Below are positions 35,555 to 47,459 of a DNA stretch of 64,000 nt, piece after piece. The translations under genes were made by a program, and so were the position numbers. Under the pieces are notes generated by a model, which was given only the letters and a program-made list of their open reading frames with translations, was not told the origin of the DNA and made no database searches. The stretch covers positions 9,212,001 to 9,276,000 of the forward strand of contig JAZGTN010000058.1 in NCBI GenBank assembly GCA_037783415.1, given 5' to 3'. The first letter of the stretch is position 1; the number at the start of each line of letters is the position of its first letter. The stretch comes from Leptasterias polaris (lineage: Eukaryota > Echinodermata > Asteroidea > Forcipulatida > Asteriidae).

Positions 35555-37722
35555 TCACACCTCCATCAATGTCTCAGTGTCACTGTCCGGCTCACTTGAA
35601 TGGTCTGCAGTGGTCTCCGTGGTTCTTCCATCCTTGAATTTTTTCTTGCGGATGGACCCATGTCCATCCAAATCAAAGCTGTAGCGGAGATGGTTGGACA
35701 CTGCATCCCGCACTGCCTCTTGGCTGGCATTTTCATGCCCGCCGTTTCGTCGCACTGATTCTGGTGAAAAAGTAAAAATATTAGATAAATACAGTAGCCT
35801 ACAAAAATGGTAATTGGGGTTGTTCACCCTGTCGGATTGCCACTTTTGCCTGTGGGACTTACAAACGTTTACACAGCTAGGCTTCTTGGAAAATTCTCCA
35901 CAAACTTGTTCAATATTTTTGTTTTCTTATAATGTATGTTTCATATTTGTTAACAAAACATTGTTAGGTATATATACCTTAATGCTTCTCTCTGACTAAT
36001 TCAAAGAAATTTGTATATTTCAGTTTCAGTGCAATTCACGCAGCAACATCAGAGTTAGCAGCGAGTTGGTACATGCATGCATGAGCTCAACATAAAAATC
36101 ATCTCATACATGTAACTTAAATGAGAACAAAACCAAAATGACTTGAAAGAATCTGTTCTTTTGCTTGGTAAATGGCTGAAATCCAACTGTTTACAAGTGC
36201 ATTAACTCTCCCTCTGGATGCTTTGGTATATGCATGCTAATGCCTCACACACAACCTGTGGGCAAAGCCACCCTGCTCCTTAAAGCTGCATGGGTGTTTG
36301 TGAAGGGCAGCAAAAGGGGCTGGCCATGAAGTTGCCCAATGAACACCCCATTATTACCACTTTTGTTTCGTCCATTGTAGCTACTGTGTATTGTATTCCA
36401 TTCTTTGTTAAGCCTGAATCCCTCAATGGAACATATACAATGCCTGCTGCACGTGTGCAGCAGGCATTAAGTATGTTCCTTTGAGGGATGCAGGCTTAAC
36501 AAAGAAACTCCACGCTAAAATCCTATTGAGGGAAATTTCTGCACTTCACATTGCTTCACAGCTGTGAGGGGTTGTGATTAGCAGGGCCTGGGCCAGAGGT
36601 GACCCCAAGCATAGAAGGGTTAATAGATGCATTTTGCCAAACTGAAAAGGCTCCCTCCTAAGGTACATACAGAAACAATCCTACTTACTGATTATCACAG
36701 AGACAATGTTCTTGAGGACACTGAAAGGCTTTTTTGGCCCTCTCTGCCCAACCCAATTGCACTGTGTGGCCAAGGCTGTTGACACCAGATCAACCATGAT
36801 CCCTCGAACCACCTTTCCTAGGGTGGCACCGCCGATCAATGAGAGGCGCTTAATCTGAACCAAACAAAAATGACAATTAATGTTTCAGTTAGTCATTTAA
36901 GCAGAACAAGAGCACACGGGTTGACTGAATATGTAATTGATATAAAATACATGTATTAAACAATTTTTTTAGCAATTTTTGCCCCAAAAGGCAATGATAT
37001 GAATCTCCTATTTTCAAGAACATACATACATAGGAAGATATCTTATAGAGGGACATTCTTTGGGTGAATTCATCAGCACCATTCATTCAAACGTTACACT
37101 CTACTTTTCATGGTCAATATTAATGTGGTATTATATTTAAACAAAGCCAAGTACTAACATGTGTGCTTTCCTATTATGTCTCAAGCTATTGAGGACAAAC
37201 AATGCTGAGATGAAAACATCATAGTTCGCTTTCCTATGAAAACCGGTCATAGGAAAGCGAACCATGATGTTTTCATCTCAGCATTGTTTGTCCTCAATAG
37301 TATATGATACACTGACTTAAACACAGGAGTTTAAATGAACTTGTTTACAGTGACGTGTCACATAAGTCACCGCCAAATTTGATGTGTGTAAAATTGTTTC
37401 TATGTAGAAATTTACCATGAAAGAAGTGCCACAGTAGAACAACTGCAAAGGAGTGAAAACATTTCCAAACACATTTTACACTTGAGCGCTTCCCACGCTG
37501 TGCATGTTGTCATATTGTATTTGCATTAATTAAAAATATCATATGACCAAATGACATGAAACGCCGTATATATTCCATGGAACATGTCATATAAATTGCA
37601 GTACAATTGTGTTGTGCTATTAAATATACCTACCAATGATTTTTTAAGAGTCTGGTTTTCGGCAAGCCGCTGATCCAAATCCTTTGCAGAGTCGTACGTG
37701 GGCAAGGGAAGGTCGACTTCTT
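35555..37722 (-). CDS. DUF4806-type protein, three C-terminal exons
   Basis: Exon 37722-37634 encodes EEVDLPLPTYDSAKDLDQRL and a short helix. Exon 36854-36689 encodes IKRLSLIGGATLGKVVRGIM, then CNWVGQRGPKKPF and LKNIVSVII. Exon 35760-35555 encodes SVRRNGGHENASQEAVRDAV, a basic segment and an acidic tail, ending in a stop. Splice sites are canonical: TCTACCAG, TTG|GTAGGT, GGTTCAG, A|GTAAGT and TTTCACCAG. The phases match at both introns (0, then 1), and no lesion interrupts these exons. The pattern PLP...DL then LSLIGG, VR.IM and NW.G..G is that of the DUF4806 domain, found in many transposon-linked animal proteins; its biochemical role is unknown. 5' exons beyond 37722 were not located. Likely the accessory gene of the surrounding transposon rather than a host gene. 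Confidence 0.75.
36401..36506. repeat. 106-bp hairpin in second intron of the DUF4806-type gene
   Basis: Inverted repeat from TTCTTTGTTAAGCCTG (36401) to its mirror ending 36506, centred on GCTGCACGTGTGCAGC near 36457. A few mismatches interrupt arms of about 50 bases. No ORF. A foldback element or a structured intronic RNA are both possible. Confidence 0.85.
37186..37300. repeat. 115-bp near-perfect hairpin in first intron of the DUF4806-type gene
   Basis: Arms 37186-37239 and 37247-37300, 54 bases each with one mismatch, and a 7-base loop AAACCGG. No flanking target duplication is obvious. The near-perfect match suggests recent origin or selection on structure. Confidence 0.92.
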
Positions 37723-38140
37723 CTGGTAGAAACCAATGCAACATATAAATATAACGCAGGACGACCTGGGTCAAAATGTGGAAACAAATCACACTCAAAA
37801 GCAGATAGATTTTTGTGGTAAATAACGAGGCGAGGTCAAGGAACAGAGTGCTTATGATGAATGAACAACGTGGTGTACGTGTATGACCATGTGTATATGC
37901 ACACATGTGCCCACAGCCAGACTAGTTCCCTGCACTGTACTTGACATTTATGTGCAGCATTGGATGTGGGAACCAGCCTAGAATGGGGAATAAACTGGCT
38001 TCCAGTCCCTACACTGTTTGCTTTGCAAGTGCTAATACAACAATACTATACAAACACGCGGTGCTCCCAATACGTATTGGGAACCAGTCTGTTTTTGGTG
38101 TAATTCTTGCATCCACAGACCAAAGCTCCCCCATCCCCCC

Positions 38141-38155
38141 CCCCCCCCCCCCCCC
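38141..38155. repeat. C homopolymer, followed by (TTC)n at 38559-38589
   Basis: Simple low-complexity runs inside the 5.4-kb transposon. Confidence 0.8.
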
Positions 38156-38704
38156 CGCAAAAGAAATTGTAAAAAACAGTAGGAAAAGGAAAGAAAAGGG
38201 AGAGGAGAGAAGGAAGGGGAATGCCTTAACCATGTTAGTTTTATGTGAATGTTTTTCTTTTCGTGTTTTCTCTGTTTAACTATTTTACTGAAATTTTGAC
38301 TTTTAGCCCGGCCCCCAAAAAAATTATAGATCCGCCAGTGTGTCTGTATATTTTAAAAACTGCCTGAATAAAATATTGTTATTTTTTCCTTCAAATGTTT
38401 ATGAGATACATGTATTTTTTTATTGTTCAAGCATACTACACACAATCAGAAACATGAATTAACAATGGAAATGGTACTTGGGTTTAACAAAATATATCCA
38501 GTAGACGTAATTTCCAGCAGCATCCCCCACCCCGACCATTTCTTCCAAGACAAAATATTTCTTCTTCTTCTTCTTCTTCTTCTTCTTCTCCTAATTCTTA
38601 TCATTATTATTTAAAAAAAATAATAAAAAATGCGCTGGAAGCTAGACAAGCATGTTTACATGTGTGCATGAAGTCTGAAACAAACTGTAAATCTTTGAAT
38701 CATA

Positions 38705-38995
38705 AGCGATTCAACAAAATATTTCTCATTTACTCCCAACAAGTTTCCAACATTGGAAACACGTGAAACCAACCAAAGATTCCAACGTTATAGCAAATGA
38801 AATTTACTCCCAACAAGTTTCCAACATTGGAAACACGTGAAACCAACCAAAGATTCCAACGTTATAGCAAATGAAATCCGACGAGCGATTCAACAAAATA
38901 TTTCTCATTTACTCCCAACAAGTTTCCAACATTGGAAACACGTGAAACCAACCAAAGATTCCAACGTTATAGCAAATGAAATCCGACGTTGCCGC
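38705..38995 (+). repeat. Tandem repeat near right end of the 5.4-kb transposon
   Basis: About three units of 77-107 bases with CTCCCAACAAGTTTCCAACA, ACACGTGAAACCAACCAAAG and CCAACGTTATAGCAAATGAA. Units differ by presence of a GAGCGATTCAACAAAATATT segment. Similar words (CCAACAAATCCCACAAG, TTTCCAAC) appear near the left end at 33910-33990. Confidence 0.85.
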
Positions 38996-39253
38996 AACGT
39001 TGGACCAACCAGTTTTTCCAAAGTCCAACGAGTTGCGAGTTTCCAACGTTGGACCAACGTTGGCTTGCTACCTGGGGTGTTGTATTGCAAGCTTGCGACA
39101 TTTTATTCAAAAAGATGATCTTACTTTGACCTTTACTTCCGGTCTAAACAGGAAGCTTAACAACTCAAATTATTATATTTTACCGTTAATTTCTTTTTAT
39201 AAAACAGAACACAGGAACAGCTTTGTGTTTGTTCACAAACACCTAATGTCTAG

Positions 39254-41260
39254 TATTATTTTTATTATTATCCTTTTTTCTGCCTAAATCCCATAGCATT
39301 TGTACACGTTTTATGTATACACCCAATATCATAATGTGTAAATATGAAAGAGTTAGATTCTATATCAAATTGAAGCTTAGTACATAAACATTTATTGGGA
39401 TAATTGTTAAAATTATTAATTAATTAGCCACTTAACAGCGAGGTGAATATTTAATTAGCAACCTTGTTTCCACCATCTCAAAAAGTATACCCCCGATCGT
39501 CAAACTTTTTTCAGTTTTAGACTTCTGGAATACTGTAGATGTGCTTTTCGGCCTAAAATTACAGACGGTCTAATCGTTCAGTGTTGGATTTGGGGGTGTG
39601 AAGATCGGACAAAATTACAATACACTCGTATCCCATATGAATTGACTGTTTTAGCCTAAACAAATATAACATACTCGATTGGCATTTCAGGGTAGAAAAA
39701 TTGTTACAATTACAATTTAAATACAACAGCATTTAGCTTTACATGCATTTACGGTTATTTTTTAGTAAACTCGTAATCATTTCTGAAACAGTCAGTTACA
39801 TGTGTAACCGTTCGTATTTATTATGGTCAAAATTTCGCGACACTTTTTGAGGCTGATTTTTAAACATTTATCCGAACCGTAATAATGTAGATGTTTAACC
39901 GGTTGATCGGATCATAGAGCAAGGATCGGATGGTTAACCGTGTGACCGTCACAGACAGGCTTACAAAGCCTGAGCATTTACTGTTGTTTTTGTAATTGTG
40001 TGAACAAAAAACCCATTAACACAACCACTCAAAACGATCAAAAACATTGGGTCTTAATCACAGCATTTTGACTTTGCGCAATCACCCTGCAAAATAAAAG
40101 ATCAAGTGCAATCGATTTGTTGTGGAACGCCCTCTAGCGTTCAATGTTTCTTGCAACTAATGCCGCACGCAAAGTAATGGTCACAATTTCGCAGCACTTT
40201 TCAAGTGAATTTGTTTACGCTGATCCCAACCGTAAACTTTTAAACGTTTAACAGGATTATCGTTTGGTTAACCGGGTAACCGTGCAATCGATTTGTTGTG
40301 AAAGGCCCTCTAGCGTTCAATGTTTCATGCAACTAATGCCGCACGCAAAGTAATGAAATAACAAAAACTTAAGCCTGTAAATTGGAAACGATATGGATGT
40401 GTGTGGCATGGGATCGTTTCTAGCCGTGTAAATCGTGATTGCAATTATTATGGTCACCATTTTGCAGTACTTTGCAAGTGAATTTTTTAACACTAATCCC
40501 AACCGTAAACATTTAAACGTTTAACAGGATTATCGTTTGGTTAACCGGGTAACCGTGCAATCAATTTACACAACTAATGCCGCACGCAAAGTAATGAAAT
40601 AAAGACTTAAGCCTGTAAATGTGGGTGTGTGTGTGGCATGGGATCGTTTGCTTTGCAAATCGTGATCACAATTATTATGGTCAGCATTTCGCAGCACTTT
40701 TCAAGTGAATTTTTCAACATTTATCCGAACCGTACAAATGTGAATGTTTAACCATAAGATCTGTCACTTAACTGTGTAACCGTCACAGGCTTACGTATAA
40801 GCCTGCGCATTCACGGTTATTTTTTTTTTACGTGTAACCGTTTCTGAAACAGTTGGTGACCCGTGTAATAGCAGTTTCATAAACAACATTTCAAGTAAAA
40901 AAACCTGTTACACAACCGGCATGTGATAAAAAACATTGTGTCTTCATTCTTCATTGCAGCATTTTGACTTTGCGCAATCACCCTGCAAAAGCGAGCATGC
41001 GCAATCGAATTGTTGTGGTACGCCCCCTAGCATTCAATATTTAACCGTGTAACCGTCACCGGCTTACGTATAAGCCTGGGCATTCACGGTTATTTTTTGT
41101 CACAAACCACTTCTGAAACAGTTGGTGACCCGTGTAACAGCAGTTTCATAAACAAAATTTTAAGTTAAAAACCTGTTTACACAACCGTGCATGTGACCTA
41201 ATATCCTAAAGCGTAAAAATACGAAAGAGTTAGATCCTATATCAAATTGAAGCTAATGAA
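39254..41260. repeat. Dispersed repeats, including three to four diverged copies of a GTAACCG-rich unit
   Basis: Sequence 39275-39480 is also found at 44138-44460 and, split, on both sides of the element at 41266-43033. From 39770 to 41110 a unit with GGTTAACCG(G/T)GTAACCG, TAATGCCGCACGCAAAGTAA and TTTCGCAGCACTTTTCAAGTG recurs several times. Related sequence lies at 24110-24240 and its duplicate near 29935-30060. No coding signal. Confidence 0.7.
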
Positions 41261-41265
41261 CTTAA

Positions 41266-43033
41266 AGGGACACACCGGCTTCGTTGGGCTATTTTGGCTA
41301 AACATGACTCCAACGGTCTTCCGGGAATGGAGAAGAACGGTTCCTACAAGAAACCATCAATTTTGGTCGTTTTTGAGCATTTTTCCAAAAACGAAGGTCA
41401 CAATGGTTATCCGAACAACCATCGTGATCTTCGGAATTAGTTTTACTTCCAGCCGTATAAAAATTAATTACTGCACCGAATTCAACTCTCTTTTTTAACA
41501 AGAATTTATGAGTATTTGACACACAAAAATACGTATTCTAATTATGGATACAAGTTGTAAATAATACAAAAAAGTCGAACGTAAGATTTTATTTCAGAGA
41601 GTCCGAGCAACGGAAACGTGTCTTACAGTGCACAGCGTGGGGCTAGCTACGCGTCACACAGGGGCAATCGTGTAGCTGGCTGGCAGTGTCTTGGCGGGGG
41701 CTCAGCGCGACGGAAACCCCCGAGCCAAGAGATAGCTGTACCTGGAAGCCCATGAACGTGGGAGGGGTAGGGAGCCAGACCACCAACTACATTGTTGTCA
41801 TTGCGGGTTTGTTAGTCGGTAAATCTCGCTGATAGAATCCGCTGTTTCAAAAACGCAACGTTTCAATGCTCTGTGTACGTTCCTTCCCCCGATTTGTACC
41901 GAATGTTTTGGTAATTAAATAAGATTTATGTCAATACATAGGAATACCACTTTTATATTGACGGTGTAATAAGGTTAAACAATTTGTGTGACAATTTACA
42001 AAAAACGAGCCCCCCCTCCCCCCCAAAAAAAAACAGCCCCTGAAAAAAGAAATTAAAATTAAAAGGTGGAAAAAATACCTCACTCGAAATTTCTTTTTCC
42101 ATCTCTCGACTCACAAAATTCCAACAAAATCATTTCATTTCCTCAAAATATTATTTAATTCAATCAAAATATAATTTTGTCACATAAAATATTATTTTTT
42201 ATTTTGTGAACAAAGTGTGTTTTTCTATAGGCAATGAAATAGATTTTTCCTGAGAAAATATGTTTTTGTTCCCCAGAAATATGCTTTCGTTCCCTGAAGA
42301 TACGCAGTCATTTCCTTGAAATGTGTTTTTGTTTGCACAAAATATACTTCCGTTCGCTCGAAATATGCTTTCGTTCCATAAAAATACGCGTTATTTCCAT
42401 CGAAAGGGGATTTCGTTCCCTAAAAATAAGCTTTCGTTTCCTCGAAATACGACTTTGAATTGTTTGCCCGAAATATACGCTTTCAATCGTTCCCTCGCAA
42501 TGAGATTTTGTTCCCCAAAATTCATCTTTCGTTCCCTTAAGATAGCTAGCTTTTGTTCCCTCAAGATAGATTTTGTTCTCCTAAATTCCAATCACACCAA
42601 TTTTGTTAAATTCCCTTGTGAGAGGCGACTTTGAGAGGGGACAAGTTGTATGTGAGGGGGCGACTTTGTAGTTGGTGACTTTGTAATTGGCGACTTTGCT
42701 GGGGGGCGAGTTAACTGGTTTCCGTGTCCGTTGTTTATACACACTTTCAGATGGATAACGTAGACTGGATCCTCATGCCTTGCCGTAGTAAAACATTTAC
42801 ATAAACAGAGCACCAGTCTACTTGCAACAGTGCGCAGCATGTATACCGTAAATTTGCACTTGCAACGGCTGGTAAAGCGTATACGCTGACATCTGACCGA
42901 TTTTGGGTTATTTCTGTCATTTCTCGTTATTTACGTGATATTTTTGTAAAAAAAAAATATAAAAATCATCTAGAAATAATTGGCTATGATTCTACTTGAC
43001 TAAATTACGCAAACAGTTAACCGGTGTGTCCCT
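41266..43033. mobile_element. 1,768-bp Kolobok-like non-autonomous element with TTAA target duplication
   Basis: TTAA at 41262-41265 and 43034-43037 flank perfect 13-base inverted ends AGGGACACACCGG. The related uninterrupted copy at about 44235-44260 has a single CTTAAC at the corresponding place. TTAA duplication plus an AGGG start fits Kolobok better than piggyBac. The interior has a degenerate series of CTTTCGTTCC/GAAATA motifs (42270-42590), recalling those of the foldback at 10866-12144. No transposase frame. Confidence 0.8.
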
Positions 43034-43189
43034 TTAACTCTCAATGTAAATTTTTTTTTTATTCTTAATTAATTAGCCCATGTACAGCGAGATGAATATT
43101 TTATTAGCCAATCTTGACACCACTGTATCTCGAAAAGTATACAACCGACCGTCAAACTTTTCTCAGTTATAGACTCCTTGGGCATTGGA

Positions 43190-43930
43190 GATTAGCCTTG
43201 GTTAACCGTGACCCCATGTTGACCGTGACCCCATGTTGACCTTTACTTCCAGGTCAACCGGAAGTGGGACCATATCTCAAGAACTACACAACCGATTTTC
43301 GAACTTTTTTCAGTTCTAGGCTTCTTGGGCATGGGAGATTAGCCTTGGGTAACCATGACCCCATGTTGACCTTTACCTATGGGTCAACCGGATACCTATG
43401 GGTCAACCGGAAGTGGGACCCTATCTCAAGAACTACACAACCGATTTTCAAACATTTTTCAGTTATATAGACTCCTTGGGCATTGGAGATTAGCCTTAGG
43501 TAACCGTGACCCCATGTTGACCTTTACTTCCGGGTCAACCGGAAGTGAGACCATATCTCAAGAATTACACACCCGATTTTCAATTTCTTTTCAGTTCTAG
43601 GCTTCTTGGGCATGGGAGATTAGCCTTGGGTAACCGTGACCCGATGTTGACCTTTACTTCTGGGTCAACCGGAAGTGGGACCATATCTCAAGAACTACAC
43701 AACCGATTTTCAAACATTTTTCAGTTATAGACTCCTTGGGCATTGGAGATTAGCCTTAGGTAACCGTGACCCCATGTTGACCTTTACTTCCGGGTCAACC
43801 GGAAGTGAGACCATATCTCAAGAATTACACACCCGATTTTCAATTTCTTTTCAGTTATAAACCCTTTGAGCATTAAATGTTAGACAAGGGTTACCATGAC
43901 CCCATGTTGACCTTTATTTCTTGTTTAAAA
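43190..43930 (+). repeat. ~130-bp tandem repeat in Helitron-like context
   Basis: About five units containing GACCCCATGTTGACCTTTAC, CGGGTCAACCGGAAGTG, CATATCTCAAGAACTACACA and TTGGGCAT(T/G)GGAGATTAGCC. Internal tandem repeats of this kind often sit inside non-autonomous Helitrons; the 3' end at 43990-44124 lies just downstream. Confidence 0.85.
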
Positions 43931-43989
43931 GCTCATTTCGATTCAGTATCATAATGAAGACCAAGTTTAGGTTTTTAGGCACACTTAAG

Positions 43990-44124
43990 TGAAAAGGGCC
44001 TGTCAAAGGTCAAGAGTCTTCTATCTTAAAATCAGACCAACTTTAAAGCTTTGAAGCACTTAATCGAAGCAAAACAATAATACACGGAACAGCTTTGTGT
44101 TTGTTCACAAACACCTAATGCTAG
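43990..44124 (+). mobile_element. Helitron-like 3' terminus
   Basis: Begins GAAAAGGGCCTGTCAAAGGT and ends with hairpin GTGTTTG-TTCA-CAAACAC and CTAG at 44121-44124, followed by T. Nearly the same 135 bases occur at 44765-44899. Confidence 0.7.
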
Positions 44125-44764
44125 TTATTCTTTGTTTCTGCCTAAATCCCATAGCATTTGTACACGTTTTATGTATACACCCAATATCATAATGTGTAAA
44201 TATGAAAGAGTTAGATCCTATATCAAATTGAAGCTTAGTAAATAAACTTAACATTTATTGGGATAATTGTTAAAATTATTAATTAATTAGCCACTTAACA
44301 GCGAGGTCAATATTTAATTAGCCAACCTTAATTGAATTGAAGCTTAGTAAATAAACTTAACATTTATTGGGATAATTGTTAACATTTATTGGGATAATTG
44401 TTAAAATTATTAATTAATTAGCCACTTAACAGCGAGGTCAATATTTAATTAGCCAACCTTAATTTAACGTCACAGATTACACAAATGTTTCTTAAAACAA
44501 GAAAGAATTTATTGACGGTCATTTTAAAATCATCAAAACGTATTAAAAACATTGCAGTAGAAAAAAAACCCAATTCTCAGGCAAATTTAACGCCATGGGT
44601 ACTCTGCCTAACAATTTGACATGTGTTTATATACGAAAAGGAGTCAAACTTTTTAAAAGATTGAGGGCGCTATACGGGTTTAACGGTGCTTTTTCTTAAA
44701 TTTTTTAAACTAGATAAAGTCCTAAACCCATTTATGACCCGTGTTGTTGCCGTTTTTGTAGAAT

Positions 44765-44899
44765 ATACTGAAAAGGGCCTGTCAAAGGTCAAAAGTCTTC
44801 TATCTTGAAATCAGACCAACTTTAAAGCTTTGAAGCACTTAATCGAAGCACACCAACACGGAACAGCTTTGTGTTTGTCGACAAACACTTAATGTCTAG
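44765..44899 (+). mobile_element. Helitron-like 3' terminus, second copy
   Basis: Hairpin GTGTTTG-TCGA-CAAACAC, spacer TTAATGT, then CTAG at 44896-44899 followed by T. The downstream flank differs from the other two copies, which marks CTAG as the true end. Confidence 0.72.
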
Positions 44900-47085
44900 T
44901 TTTAATTGCTAAGCAATGTGTGATGTCACAATTCAGATATGTCAAAATTCAGATTACTAGGCCTATGGCAATATGGACAGCTCATTTTGATACAGGGTGT
45001 TTTGTACAATCGATCCCGATTGTTAAGTTTGTGAACACTGTATGTGTCCTCTATTGGCATTAACAAAAATATGTGTTAAATGTGTCCTCATTTAGCCTAC
45101 TAAATTCATGCCTCCGATCAAAATGTTGTGTGTCCTCGGTAAAACCGTAAGCATTTAATAATGGCAAAATATGACTTTAAAATAATAAAAGTCGTATTTG
45201 AGATAAATTTCCCTCGAGAGAAGCGAAACAAGCAAAAAAAAAGTTTATTGCTATCGAGCACACTAACAAAAAATTTCCTCGTTTGGGGAGTGAAAAATGC
45301 ATTTCCTCGATTGGCACCAAAGACAAGTATGTGTGTGGGGGGGGGGGGGGTGGGGGTGGGCTGACTTTCGGGGAGCTTTCTGGGTTTAATTAAACCCCAA
45401 CAGGGTAATGACTCACTCCCATCCCCCAAGTTCTTGTATTGAGATATTGATCAAGGACATCTCACTGTCCTTTTGTTTGTACTTTTGCAACAGCATGCAA
45501 AGAATTGATGCTTTTATGTTGCACCTTATAATTTGTATACAATATTTCACTTGGAAAATATCATTTTGTGCATTCCTTTGTATTTTAAAATGATTTTTCT
45601 TTAAAAATAATAGTCTTTTTTCTTTAAAAATAATAGTCTTCACGAACGCCCACATAAATAGGTCACTGGCTGACATGGCTGGATTCTCCATGTGACATCA
45701 TCATTACATAATTTATTCATAGCTCATGAATTTAAGAGAACAATTGTTTTTAGAAAGAAAAAGAATGACGAATATTTCTTTTAACAAATTCACTCATGAT
45801 TACATGTATTGCATGTGATGTCAGAAGACATCTGAAGACTTATTTTTAAAGAAAATAAATAATTTAAATATACACAGGATGGCACAAAATGATTTTTCCA
45901 ACTGAAGTATTTTAATTATTAATTATTAAACCTTATAAAATTCATAAGGTGTAACAAAAGCGTCATTCCTCTGTATTTCAGCAAACCTTTAAAGTGACTT
46001 TCGACATAATTAAAAGGTTTCACTCAGGTGTATGTATACTCGGTTGTCACCAAAACCATGCCAATACAAACCAGCAAGGTTTTCAACTCCCTTCACATGA
46101 CATGAGTCAATGATCCCTTTATACTTTGATGAAAAGTAAATGTGGTTACAAAGATTACACTGACAATGTGTGGTTGTTATAGATAACACATTAAAAACTA
46201 ATTTTTGGTTTTATTTAACAAACTCCAAAGTGTACAAGGAACATGATTGAAACTTTGAAAGAGAATGATGTTAACAAAGAATTAAAAGACATAATTCAAA
46301 GAAATTAAAATATAACTCTGTCATATGTGATTCATGATTTTGATTTCAGTGCATGATTTCAGTCTCACTCATCGGGCAGCCAGCAGAAAGATCGCATTGT
46401 TTTAATATATTGGCATCAAAGGAATTAAAAAAAAGAAAAGAAAATTAAACCTTTCCAAAAAAAGTAACGAAAAATGAGAGAGGGAAGGGAAGATGAGAGA
46501 AAACAAAGCACAACAATATGCTTGTCCTTTGTTTTCTTTATTTTCTCTAGTTTGGAGGATTTTGTTTCACTTTTGCACTACCCCCACATTTCGATCTTGA
46601 ATCTTAACCCCCTTTAGCTCCCCGCAAGGAAATTATGGATCCACCTATGATCATGCATGCCAAAAAATACCTGTGGGTGACCATGTAGAAATGTTTATAA
46701 AAGAAATATTTAAGAGGGGAAGTACGACTATCACGGGTACTATGTGTTTCTAATCTTTAAGTCCAATTTCCATGCAAAGTACAGTACTTCATTCACCCCA
46801 CCCTCATAAAAGGAACAAAGTTAACTTGTATGCTACTTTAAACAGTGTGTCGGAATAAATTTGAAACAAGCAATATACATGTACATGTATATCAACTCTG
46901 TTCCATTAGTGGTAGATCTGGCTAAAAGCATTTTGTGGTTACGAGATGAAACGTAAGCCACAAAATGTATGCGTCTTCAAATGTTTTTAGATAAGGATTG
47001 GGAAAGAACATTCTCAACTGTTTGGCACTCTAGGAAGCTGTATAACCCACAGGCATTTACCAATCTCTTCACTACTAGCTGCATT
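44900..47085. other. Non-coding stretch
   Basis: No recognised gene. Contains a G run at 45337-45359 and a 24-base tandem duplication (TTTTTCTTTAAAAATAATAG core) at about 45595-45642. The palindrome-like TTATAAAATTCATAAGG is at 45934. AT-rich with many short open frames that look random. Confidence 0.5.
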
Positions 47086-47089
47086 CAGT

Positions 47090-47445
47090 TACCCCACACC
47101 GCCGGCAGGCCGACGGTGGCTGCCACCGGCAGACCGCCGGCACAAACGTCCGCCCAAACGTCCGCCCAAACGTCCGCCCGCTCGCCAGCAGCCGACAGAG
47201 GACCGATGATGGACCATCGGCGGACCTCTGTCGGCTGCCGACAGTGGACCGCCACCGAGCTGGCGGACGTTTGTGCCGGCGGTCCGCTAGTGGCAGCCTT
47301 CTGATGGTCCGCCGTAGGCCCATCATCGGCCGGCCCTCTGTCGGCTGCCGACGGTAGACCACCAGCGAGCCGGCAGACGTTTTTGCCGGCGGTCCGCTAG
47401 TGGCAGCCCTCTGATGGTCCGCTGTTAGCCTATCATCGGCTGTAT
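47090..47445. repeat. GC-rich repeat island with CTGCCGACAG-type palindromes
   Basis: A sharp GC-rich block in AT-rich DNA. A ~110-base unit (CGGACGTTTGTGCCGGCGGT, CCGCTAGTGGCAGCC, CTCTGATGGTCCGC) occurs twice at about 47260-47330 and 47360-47435. The left part has the inverted sense (GCCGGCACAAACGTCCGCCC) with a triple ACGTCCGCCCAA run. Open frames on both strands are repeat artefacts. Probably a foldback element. Confidence 0.7.
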
Positions 47446-47459
47446 ATAATATGGACACT

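Larger units (their letters stand above)
33712..39076. mobile_element. 5,365-bp inverted-repeat DNA transposon with 2-bp (GT) target duplication
   Basis: Inverted ends start CCCAGGTAGCAAGCCAACGT and are mirrored at the right end. Subterminal zones are full of CAACGTTG palindromes. Flanking dinucleotides GT (33710-33711 and 39077-39078) are explained by a related uninterrupted copy about 150 bases upstream, at about 33550-33580, which has a single GT at the matching place. A 2-base duplication suits CACTA-like or similar transposases, but the ends do not start CACT. No transposase was found. The element carries the DUF4806-type gene at 35555-37722. Direct repeats with CTTCCACAAACTTGGAATGA lie at about 34047 and 34299. 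Confidence 0.85.
33362..39253 (+). mobile_element. Small Helitron-like element (~0.53 kb) carrying a nested 5.4-kb transposon
   Basis: A 5' end TCAGGTGTCAAATTACGG after an A at 33361 and a 3' end with hairpin GTGTTTG-TTCA-CAAACAC, then CTAG at 39250-39253 followed by T. This fits Helitron termini (5' TC, hairpin, CTRR, A|T insertion). The Helitron-like body is 33362-33711 plus 39077-39253. It contains 2-3 diverged ~125-base repeats with ACTTCCGGTC and CATATCTCCTGAACCAC motifs. The 3' end matches those at 44121 and 44896. The 5' end is less certain than the 3' end. Confidence 0.55.

Noticed and set aside
47075..47458. Overlapping 111- and 127-codon frames on opposite strands
   Set aside because: Explained by GC-rich inverted repeats without stops; no family resemblance.
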